NCBI GenBank assembly: GCA_017883105.1
Contig: JADGOF010000174.1
Span: 1-5,565 of the forward strand
Direction: 5' to 3'
DNA length: 5,565 nucleotides
Source of the DNA: Acidimicrobiales bacterium
GTDB taxonomy: Bacteria > Actinomycetota > Acidimicrobiia > Acidimicrobiales > RAAP-2
Part shown: piece after piece, positions 1 through 5,433 of the stretch
How positions within the stretch are numbered: the stretch's first letter is position 1
Layout of the letters: each line of letters begins with the position of its first letter
Made by a program: the position numbers and the translations under genes
Notes under the pieces: model-generated
Databases searched by the model: none
What the model saw: only the letters and a program-made list of their open reading frames with translations
Told to the model about the DNA's origin: nothing

Positions 1-345
1 CGTCCGCTCGGCGGTGAGGATCGAGCGCAACGAACCGGTGACGGTGGCCACCACCAGTCCGGGGAACACGGCGGAGCCGTCGCCGGCCGCCCACCTCACT
101 TCCAGGAGGGGATCGATCTGGCGGAACGCCTCGGCCGCACACGCCCGACCGGCCAGCACGCCGTGGGCGCGGCTGACCACCCCCACCGTGGCCACCGCTT
201 CGGATGGCACTAGGCCCGCGGTCAGATCGCCCAGCGGCAGCAGGTCCTCGGCCAGGGCGCGCGCCACCGCGTCGACCACCGCGGGACGGGGGGGATCGAA
301 GACCGACCCCCACTCGGGCGTCACCGGATCGCCGGCGCCGCTCAC
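1..345 (-). CDS. nadC: Quinolinate phosphoribosyltransferase (decarboxylating), N-terminal part, cut by window edge
   Basis: NadC converts quinolinate and PRPP to nicotinate mononucleotide, CO2 and pyrophosphate, the step that commits quinolinate to NAD; it is a cytosolic enzyme. Only the first 115 residues are in the window, of about 280 usual for the family. What I see: an N-terminal segment ALAEDLLPLGDLTA (residues 30-43), matching the family's A-L-x-E-D-x-x-x-G-D-x-T start; the GVLAG strand (62-66); W85 followed by the G-D-G turn (88-90); and SILTAERT (108-115), which leads into the conserved active-site helix of the PRTase family. The frame is open to position 1. The GTG start at 345-343 overlaps the nadB stop as GTGA, which decides the start; a later in-frame GTG (codon 8) lacks any better ribosome site. 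Only a weak purine patch (GGAC) lies upstream, so translation probably depends on nadB. Identification is firm; the 3' end is not visible. Confidence 0.93.
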   Translation of the reverse strand, partial: MSGAGDPVTPEWGSVFDPPRPAVVDAVARALAEDLLPLGDLTAGLVPSEAVATVGVVSRAHGVLAGRACAAEAFRQIDPLLEVRWAAGDGSAVFPGLVVATVTGSLRSILTAERT

Positions 346-2066
346 CGGTCCGGCGTCCCGGGAAAGGGGAGGTGTCGGCTCGGCTCGGAGGCCGGCGGAC
401 CGGCCACCACGTGCATCCCGTCCCCGGCGTGGACGATGCGGCGGCACCAGGCATCCGACAGCTCCGGATAGTCGCTTCGGGCGTGGGCGCCCCGCGTCTC
501 CCGCCGCACAGTGGCCGAGGCCAGCACGCTCCGGGCCGCGGTGACCAGGTTCGCTAGTTCGCCATGGGCACGGTCCGAGGGGGTGCCGGTTCCCATCGCG
601 GCCCCGATGGCGTCGACCGTCACCCCGGCACCGGCCAGCGAGTCGGCGCTGCGGACCACCCCGGCCCCCTCGGTCATCGCCCGCTGCAGGGAGTCACGGG
701 TCTTGACCACATCCGGCCGGGGGCCGGCGGCCGACCGGTCACCCTCGTCTTGTTCCACCGACCCTGTCGAGCCGACCGAGGCTCCCACCGGTTCGCCCGG
801 TGCGTCGAGCACCACCTCCATGACCCCGGTGGGCGTGGGGCCGTCGCCGCCGCCCAGGATGGACTCGGCCAGGCGGGCACCGAACACCATGCCCTCCAGC
901 AGTGAGTTGGAGGCCAGGCGGTTGGCCCCGTGCACCCCGGTGCAGGCCACCTCGCCCGCAGCCCACAGCCCGGGCAGCGCGGTGGCCCCCCACAGGTCGG
1001 TGATCACTCCCCCCGACAGATAGTGGGCCGCCGGTGCTATCGGCAACCAGTCACGACTCGGATCTAGCCCGATGGTGAGCAGCGAGGCGGCGATGGTGGG
1101 GAATCGCGAGTCGAAGGAAGCCAGTGCGGTGGCGTCGAGCCACAGGCTGTCGACGCCTTGGGCGTGCATCCGCTCCGCCATGGCCCGGCTGACCACGTCA
1201 CGGGGGGCCAGTTCGTCCACGAACCGGCTCCCGTCGGCGTCGCGCAACAGAGCGCCATGGCCGCGCAACGCCTCCGACAGCAGGGGCCGGGGCATGGCCG
1301 GATGGTGGAGGGCGGTCGGGTGGAACTGCATGAATTCGACATCGGCCACCGGCACCCCGGCGCGCAGGGCCATGGCCAGGCCGTCGGCGGTGGCCTCGGC
1401 CGGGTTGGTGGTGACGGCGAACAGCTGGCCGGCGCCCCCGGTGGCCAGCACGGTGTGGGTCGCCCGCACCTCGACGACCCGGCCGTCGGCGGTGAGGGCC
1501 CGCACGCCCCGGCACCGACCGCCCTCTACCAACAGGTCGAAGGCGAACCACTCCTCCAGCACGGCGGCGGCCGAGGCGCGGGTGGCGTCCACCAGGGCCC
1601 GCTCCACCTCGGCTCCGGTAGCCGCACCGCCGGCGTGGACCACCCGGGCCGTCGAGTGCCCGCCTTCGCGGGCCAGGGCCAGGGCCCCGCCCGGCTGCCG
1701 GTCGAAGACCGCTCCCATGGCGATCAGCTCGTGAACCCGGGACGGGCCTTCGTCGACCAGCACCCGCACCGCGTCGGTGTCACACAGGCCGGCACCGGCC
1801 GCCAGGGTGTCGGCCAGATGGAGATCGGTCGAGTCCTCGTCGCCACCGAGCACGGCAGCCACCCCGCCCTGCGCCCACCGGGTAGCCGACTGGGACAGCT
1901 CGGCCTTGGTCAGCACCCCGACCCGGAGTCCGGTCGCATCGGTGCCGAACCCCCCGCCCTCCGCCGACATGGGGGCGGCCAGCCGGACGGCCGCGGAGAG
2001 ACCGGCCACGCCGCTGCCCAGGACGAGCACGTCGAGCTCGTCCGGCGTCACCGTTGTCTCGCTCAC
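342..2066 (-). CDS. nadB: L-aspartate oxidase
   Basis: NadB oxidises L-aspartate to iminoaspartate with FAD, the first step of de novo NAD synthesis; the product is condensed by NadA (not in the window) to quinolinate, used by NadC next door. The 574-residue protein belongs to the succinate dehydrogenase/fumarate reductase flavoprotein family. Visible motifs: FAD-binding GSGVAG (17-22); SQSATRWAQGGVAAV (58-72); REGGHSTARVVHAGG (133-147); ATGGAG (208-213); QFHPTAL (247-253) with H249; LLSEALRG (262-269) with S264/E265; APRD (287-290) with R289; PAAHY (345-349) with H348; and GANRLASNSLLEG (380-392) with R383 and S386. These match the substrate and FAD residues known in E. coli NadB (H244, T259/E260, R290, H351, R386, S389). 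The C-terminal helical domain ends with RRETRGAH (521-528). Oddities: a shortened capping loop (278-287), a Gly/Ala/Ser-rich linker of about 50 residues (404-455), and an extra loop at 31-47. The GTG start at 2066 is the best guess; in-frame GTGs at 2093 and 2051 are alternatives, and none has a clear ribosome site. Confidence 0.96.
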   Translation of the reverse strand: MSETTVTPDELDVLVLGSGVAGLSAAVRLAAPMSAEGGGFGTDATGLRVGVLTKAELSQSATRWAQGGVAAVLGGDEDSTDLHLADTLAAGAGLCDTDAVRVLVDEGPSRVHELIAMGAVFDRQPGGALALAREGGHSTARVVHAGGAATGAEVERALVDATRASAAAVLEEWFAFDLLVEGGRCRGVRALTADGRVVEVRATHTVLATGGAGQLFAVTTNPAEATADGLAMALRAGVPVADVEFMQFHPTALHHPAMPRPLLSEALRGHGALLRDADGSRFVDELAPRDVVSRAMAERMHAQGVDSLWLDATALASFDSRFPTIAASLLTIGLDPSRDWLPIAPAAHYLSGGVITDLWGATALPGLWAAGEVACTGVHGANRLASNSLLEGMVFGARLAESILGGGDGPTPTGVMEVVLDAPGEPVGASVGSTGSVEQDEGDRSAAGPRPDVVKTRDSLQRAMTEGAGVVRSADSLAGAGVTVDAIGAAMGTGTPSDRAHGELANLVTAARSVLASATVRRETRGAHARSDYPELSDAWCRRIVHAGDGMHVVAGPPASEPSRHLPFPGTPDR

Positions 2067-2083
2067 GCCGGGCGCAGTCCGCA

Positions 2084-2103
2084 GGCCGGGCACGGGCGGG
2101 CAC
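2084..2103 (-). repeat. Two tandem 10-nt units in the panC-nadB spacer
   Basis: Read on the minus strand, the spacer upstream of nadB contains GTGCCCGCCC followed directly by GTGCCCGGCC, which agree at 9 of 10 positions. The spacer is 80 nt (2067-2146), the longest gap in the window. A tandem pair with a one-turn period could be an operator half-site arrangement for a regulator, but in a sequence this rich in G and C a chance repeat of this size is quite possible. One in-frame alternative GTG start for nadB falls at the first base of the second unit (2093). I see no -10/-35 pair or stem-loop with a T-run in the spacer. Confidence 0.25.
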
Positions 2104-2146
2104 GGTGATCCAATGCCCCCCAACCGACGCGGCGTCCGTGCACCGG

Positions 2147-3130
2147 TCAGCCCACGCGGTGGGAGTCGAGAGCGTGCGGCCGGAGGTGAGGGAGGTCGGC
2201 CCGATACGGGTCGAGGTTGTCGATGAGGCGCACCGAGCCCAGGGTGGCGGCGATCAGCAGGCGGAGCGTCCGGTCGGTGGCCAGCGTCGGGGCCGGCTCC
2301 AGATCGTCGGCCTCCACCACCACCGCGTAGTCCAGGATCACCGCCGGCTCGATGGCCACCAGCTCGGTCATGTGGGACTCGATCGCCCGAGGATCCTGCT
2401 CCCCCGAGGCGATGAGGGCCGCCCCCGACCGCAACGCCCGGGACAGCACCAGTGACGCCCGGCGCTGCTCGGGGGAGAGTCGCACGTTCCTGCTGGACAG
2501 GGCCAACCCGTCCCCGGCCCGTACCGTCTCGCAGCCGACCACCTCGGCGGAGAGCGACAGGTCCCTGGCCACCCGGCGGACCATGGCCAGTTGCTGGAAG
2601 TCCTTCTCCCCGAAGTAGGCCCGGCACCGGCCGGCTGCGGAGAGCAGCTTCACCACCACGGTGGCCACGCCGTCGAAGTGCCCCGGCCGGGAGGCCCCCT
2701 CCCACCGGCGGCTGAGCTCGGGAACCGACACCGAGGTACTCACCGGAGCCGGCCATTCGGGGTACATCTCGCCGACCGACGGGGCGAACACCAGGTGGGC
2801 ACCGGCGCCGGCCACCACCTCGAGGTCCGACTCGAGGGTGCGGGGGTAGTCGGCCAGATCCGCCGCCTCCCCGAACTGGGTGGGGTTGACGAAGATGGAC
2901 ACGGCCACCACGTCGCACTCACGGGCGGCCCGCTCGATGAGCGAGCGGTGTCCGGCGTGCAGGGCGCCCATGGTGGGGACCACCCCCACCGTCCGTCCGG
3001 CCAGACGGGCCAGATCGAGGGTCTGGGCGTACTCGGCCAGCGTCTCGATGACCGCCACCTCGGCCGTCACCGGTGCGTCGAGCAGACCACCGTAGGGGAG
3101 CGGCGGGGCGGGGGCGATCACCGTGCTCAT
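2147..3130 (-). CDS. panC: Pantothenate synthetase (pantoate-beta-alanine ligase)
   Basis: PanC joins pantoate and beta-alanine with ATP, via a pantoyl-adenylate, to give pantothenate for coenzyme A. It is a cytosolic nucleotidyltransferase of the HIGH/KMSKS superfamily. The 327-residue product shows VPTMGALHAGHRSL (51-64) with the HxGH motif H58/H61; NPTQFG (82-87) with Q85, a pantoate-binding glutamine; YFGEKDFQQL (172-181); and LALSSRN (209-215), which plays the KMSKS role with R214. The C-terminal core ends with RLIDN (301-305). It is longer than the roughly 280 residues of E. coli PanC: about 25 extra residues at the N terminus, where the conserved fold starts near V25, and about 22 after RLIDN. 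The ATG at 3130 overlaps the stop of the DUF2520 gene as ATGA and has GGAG 8 nt upstream, so I keep the long form. A GTG at codon 25 is a less likely start. The family assignment is firm. No panD follows; nadB comes next after 80 nt. Confidence 0.97.
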   Translation of the reverse strand: MSTVIAPAPPLPYGGLLDAPVTAEVAVIETLAEYAQTLDLARLAGRTVGVVPTMGALHAGHRSLIERAARECDVVAVSIFVNPTQFGEAADLADYPRTLESDLEVVAGAGAHLVFAPSVGEMYPEWPAPVSTSVSVPELSRRWEGASRPGHFDGVATVVVKLLSAAGRCRAYFGEKDFQQLAMVRRVARDLSLSAEVVGCETVRAGDGLALSSRNVRLSPEQRRASLVLSRALRSGAALIASGEQDPRAIESHMTELVAIEPAVILDYAVVVEADDLEPAPTLATDRTLRLLIAATLGSVRLIDNLDPYRADLPHLRPHALDSHRVG

Positions 3131-3912
3131 GCCACCTGCTCCGCGTCCGCGTCGCCCGCCAGCACGGTGTCGGGAACCGCGGCGGTGTCCATCGACAGGC
3201 GACGGGCCAGACCGACCATGGCGTCGTAGGCGGCCAGCTCGGTCCGGTGCCCGGGCATCCCGGCCAGCGCCACTCGGTGACCTTCGACCGTGGTCCAGTC
3301 GCCCCGCACCGCGGGACCGGTGAGGGCGCGCCGTGGACCGAGGGCGAAGGCATCGTCGGTGGCGGCCCGCATGAGGCCGGCAAAGGCGTCCAACGGGAGG
3401 CCGGCGGTGGCGGCCACCCGCTCCACCTGTCCGATGAGGGCCACCAGATGATTGGCGGCAATCGAGGCGGCGGCGTGGTACGCGGTCCGGCTCCGGTCGT
3501 CGACCTCCACCACCCGTCCACCCAGGGACTCGGCCAGCAACCGGGTGAGCGGATCGCCGGCCACGGCGAAAGTGATGCCCGACCGCAGACGCTGGGCCCC
3601 GATCGTGGCGTTGGGCATCGGGACCAGCGGGTGCAGTGACCCGCGCCGGGGGTGGGTGACCAGCACGTCGAGCCCCAGCGAGCCAGACAGGTGGATCACC
3701 GTGGTGGTGGCCACCGGGGTCACCGCGGCAGCCACGTCGCGCACCGCGTCATCCGGCGTGGCGATCACCAGCAGGTCCACCCCGCGGGCCGCGTCGACAG
3801 TTGAGCGGCCGCGACCGAGCGCGCCTCTCGACTGGTAGCCCCCCGCAGCGTCCAACGCTGCCATCAACGACCGGCCGGCACGGCCTGGTCCGATAACACG
3901 GAATGTGGTCAC
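3127..3912 (-). CDS. Rossmann-like/DUF2520 protein, possible ketopantoate reductase
   Basis: This 261-residue protein has the layout of the Rossmann-like plus DUF2520 family, which in mycobacteria (Rv3603c, from memory) also lies beside panC. The N-terminal dinucleotide-binding half shows VIGPGRAG (6-13), the strand VDLLVIATPDDAV (45-57) and VIHLSGSLG (72-80), followed by GSLHPLVPMP (91-100). The helical C-terminal half shows AYHAAASIAANHLVAL (144-159) and ALTGPAVRGD (196-205), both typical of the family. The fold resembles that of F420-dependent NADP reductases and ketopantoate reductases, so an NAD(P)-dependent oxidoreductase is likely. The 4-nt overlap with panC makes a role in providing pantoate (reduction of ketopantoate) a reasonable inference; I recall a non-canonical reductase named PanG in Francisella, but I cannot confirm that it is the same family. 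The GTG start at 3912 is supported by AAAGGGG 4 nt upstream. Confidence is high for the family and low for the reaction. Confidence 0.9.
   Translation of the reverse strand: MTTFRVIGPGRAGRSLMAALDAAGGYQSRGALGRGRSTVDAARGVDLLVIATPDDAVRDVAAAVTPVATTTVIHLSGSLGLDVLVTHPRRGSLHPLVPMPNATIGAQRLRSGITFAVAGDPLTRLLAESLGGRVVEVDDRSRTAYHAAASIAANHLVALIGQVERVAATAGLPLDAFAGLMRAATDDAFALGPRRALTGPAVRGDWTTVEGHRVALAGMPGHRTELAAYDAMVGLARRLSMDTAAVPDTVLAGDADAEQVA
3139..3142 (-). promoter_or_regulatory. Ribosome binding site for panC
   Basis: GGAG lies 8 nt before the ATG at 3130, inside the 3' end of the DUF2520 gene. It favours the long panC form and suggests that panC can also load ribosomes itself, besides re-initiating from the ATGA overlap. 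Confidence 0.6.
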
Positions 3913-3916
3913 GAGA

Positions 3917-3923
3917 CCCCTTT
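3917..3923 (-). promoter_or_regulatory. Ribosome binding site for the DUF2520 gene
   Basis: AAAGGGG on the minus strand ends 4 nt before the GTG at 3912. It is the clearest Shine-Dalgarno-like run in the window and decides this GTG start. It lies at the end of a 66-nt gap after folK, so this gene does not depend on re-initiation from its upstream neighbour, unlike the genes joined by overlaps. Confidence 0.6.
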
Positions 3924-3978
3924 CGACGTTCCAGCCCCAGCGGGTGCCGTTCGCATCAGAGAATCTTGGCGCTTCGCC

Positions 3979-4479
3979 TCATAGTGTACCCACGACTCGG
4001 ACCTCGCCACCAGAGGCGGCAATTGCCGCCTCATCAGCGAGGTCCGGAGCCAACTCGCCCAATGGAGCCAGCACGAACCGGCGCTCCCGCCAGCGGGGAT
4101 GGGGCACGGTCAACTCGGGATCGTCGAGGACGACGCCGTCGATCCACACCACATCGGCGTCGAGGGTCCGGGGTCCCCAGCGGACCGCCCGTACCCGACC
4201 GGCCGCCGCCTCCAGACGGCGGCACTCCTCCAGCAGTCGGTAGGGATCGGTGGCGGGGGGCACGGCCAGTTCGACCACCAGGTTGAGGTAGGGCCCCTGA
4301 TCCTCGGGACCACCCACCGGTGCCGTCTCGTACACCCGGGACACCGCGGTCACCGGGGCCCGGCTCCCCGCCCGCAGTTGATCGACGGCCCGACGGAGAT
4401 GGGCGTGCCGGCCCCCCAGGTTGGAGCCGAGCCCGATGAAGGCACGGACGGAGTCCGGGGTGGAGAGCGGCGAGGTCAC
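3979..4479 (-). CDS. folK: 6-hydroxymethyl-7,8-dihydropterin pyrophosphokinase (HPPK)
   Basis: FolK transfers pyrophosphate from ATP to 6-hydroxymethyl-dihydropterin, the product of FolB, and so makes the substrate of FolP. The 166-residue length is typical. Visible motifs: FIGLGSNLGGR (14-24) at the N terminus; SRVYETAPVG (47-56) and the pterin-loop region DQGPYLN (60-66); RWGPRTLDADVV (100-111), the HPPK signature with D107 and D109 as the two Mg-binding aspartates; and TVPHPRWRERRFVLAPLGEL (124-143). The residue between the aspartates is Ala (family mostly Leu/Ile/Val), a mild change. The GTG start at 4479 overlaps the folB stop as GTGA; no clear ribosome site lies before it, so it is probably translated by re-initiation after folB. 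The protein ends with GTL. The next gene starts after 66 nt. Confidence 0.97.
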   Translation of the reverse strand: MTSPLSTPDSVRAFIGLGSNLGGRHAHLRRAVDQLRAGSRAPVTAVSRVYETAPVGGPEDQGPYLNLVVELAVPPATDPYRLLEECRRLEAAAGRVRAVRWGPRTLDADVVWIDGVVLDDPELTVPHPRWRERRFVLAPLGELAPDLADEAAIAASGGEVRVVGTL

Positions 4480-4859
4480 GGACGCCGGGTGATCCGGACC
4501 CCGACCGTGGCGATGTCGACGGCCAGGGGCGGCTGCAGCTTGCGCAGGGTCACCGTCACCGCGGTGATCCGTGGATCGGAGCCCAAGGTGGCGTCAGCCA
4601 CCGCGCCGGCCAGGGCCTCCAGCAGCTCGTAGGAGGGCCCGGTGGCCACGATGCCGGCGGCGGCATCGGCAATGCAGGCGTAGTCGACCGTGTCCGCCAG
4701 TCGGTCGGACACGCCGGCCGCCGCCAGGTCCACCGACAGGTCGAGGTCGATCTCGAAGGGTTGGGCTCGGGACTTCTCCTCCGGCAGCACCCCGTGGGTG
4801 CCGACGACCCGAAGTCCGCGCAGTTGGATCCGGTCCTCGCCGGCCGGCTCACCGGTCAT
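4476..4859 (-). CDS. folB: Dihydroneopterin aldolase
   Basis: FolB cleaves 7,8-dihydroneopterin to 6-hydroxymethyl-dihydropterin and glycolaldehyde in folate synthesis; related enzymes form octamers. The 127-residue protein fits the family length of about 120. What I see: IQLRGLRVVGTHGVLPEE (11-28), with E28 at the position of the conserved catalytic Glu; QPFEIDLDLSVDL (33-45); DTVDYACIAD (57-66), with Y60 at the conserved active-site Tyr; SYELLEALA (76-84), the pterin-anchoring E-x-L-A region; and LRKLQPPL (105-112), with K107 as the catalytic Lys, before VGVRITR at the end. The reading frame is open far upstream, but the ATG at 4859 gives the right length, and no ATG, GTG or TTG occurs in frame between the preceding stop and this ATG. 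It has no good ribosome site: the nearest, GAGAGG at 4884-4889, is 24 nt away. The 3' end overlaps folK by 4 nt. Confidence 0.96.
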   Translation of the reverse strand: MTGEPAGEDRIQLRGLRVVGTHGVLPEEKSRAQPFEIDLDLSVDLAAAGVSDRLADTVDYACIADAAAGIVATGPSYELLEALAGAVADATLGSDPRITAVTVTLRKLQPPLAVDIATVGVRITRRP

Positions 4860-4887
4860 GGCGCAGATGGGTGCTCGAACAGACCTC

Positions 4888-5433
4888 TCACCCGCGTGCG
4901 TTCGGGTCGTTGGGCGACCCCGGCTGGATGGTGGCCGGTGACAGCTGGCCGGCGAACGCCACCAGCTCGCGCCCGCTCGGGCCCATGGGATGGCCGGTGA
5001 TGTGCTCGAGCACAGTGATGGCCTGGGGCCCGCTGGGTAGGCGCTCCGACCACAGGAGATAGCCGGCCACCACGCCGGTGACCCGGTCGCCGAGCTCCTC
5101 TTGGTGGACCAGGATGCGTTCGCCACTGGTCAGGCGGCCGTGCAGTTCGCGGAACACGTCGACCAGCACCCCTCGTACGTCACCGGAGGGGGGTAGGGGG
5201 AAGTGCACGCTGGCCATCGACTTCTCCTCGTAGGCCTGCAGATTGTGCGAGGACGGGAGCAGGGACACCACCCGGGTGAACCCGTGCACCTGGAGCCAGA
5301 TGATCTCCTCTTGGCGGCGCACCTTCCGGTGGTTGGGGGCGAAGCCGCCCGGGCGCTCGCTCACGCCCAGGCGATCGGTGATCACCCAGGTGAAGTTGCG
5401 GGGCGAGATCCCGGCTGCCCACTTCCCCTTCAT
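4888..5433 (-). CDS. Protein-tyrosine/dual-specificity phosphatase-like protein, predicted catalytically dead
   Basis: I do not know a named gene for this 181-residue protein, but its layout is that of a small dual-specificity phosphatase. NFTWVITDRLGVSERPG (13-29) matches the N-terminal strand-turn of such proteins; EEIIWLQVHGFTRVVSLLPS (42-61) is the helix and strand before the active site; and VHFPLPPSGD (76-85) lies where the WPD-type general-acid loop (usually P-x-P-D or similar) is expected. ILVHQEELGDRVTGVVAGYLLW (107-128) lies at the signature H-C-x5-R, but with Q111 in place of the catalytic Cys; R117 and the following helix are kept. ITVLEHITGHPMGP (139-152) resembles the usual helix after the P-loop. 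The tail (165-181) is Pro/Asn-rich. The ATG at 5433 overlaps the folP stop as ATGA and has GAGG 7 nt upstream. folB follows after 28 nt. Loss of Cys and of a clear acid Asp argues for a binding or regulatory role. The fold assignment is from motif reading only. Confidence 0.8.
   Translation of the reverse strand: MKGKWAAGISPRNFTWVITDRLGVSERPGGFAPNHRKVRRQEEIIWLQVHGFTRVVSLLPSSHNLQAYEEKSMASVHFPLPPSGDVRGVLVDVFRELHGRLTSGERILVHQEELGDRVTGVVAGYLLWSERLPSGPQAITVLEHITGHPMGPSGRELVAFAGQLSPATIQPGSPNDPNARG

Noticed and set aside
1158..2108. Plus-strand open frame of 316 codons opposite nadB
   Set aside because: Rich in His, Gly, Arg and Gln with no motif; it is antisense to a gene with a full set of NadB active-site residues. 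Other long plus-strand frames (for example 1072-1734, 2591-3229 and 3073-3639) were rejected for the same reason.
2084..2146. A missing gene such as panD between panC and nadB
   Set aside because: The gap is only 80 nt, too short for panD (about 120-140 codons), and no frame in it shows a relevant motif.
2067..2918. Upstream continuation of the nadB reading frame (an 858-codon open frame from 2918 to 342)
   Set aside because: The upstream half lies in a different frame over panC, whose coding is proven by HxGH, GEKD and LSSRN motifs. The extra residues are Arg/Gly/Pro-rich with no family resemblance, typical of an open shadow frame in GC-rich DNA.
3968..3978. Small stem GGCG-AAG-CGCC just after the folK stop as a terminator
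   Set aside because: Only 4 base pairs and no T-run follows; such short GC stems are common by chance in this composition.
4860..5126. A longer FolB of 216 codons
   Set aside because: The extra part overlaps the phosphatase-like gene, whose frame carries the recognisable fold, and it reads as Ser/Pro/Arg-rich shadow sequence. Only the part from the ATG at 4859 matches FolB.
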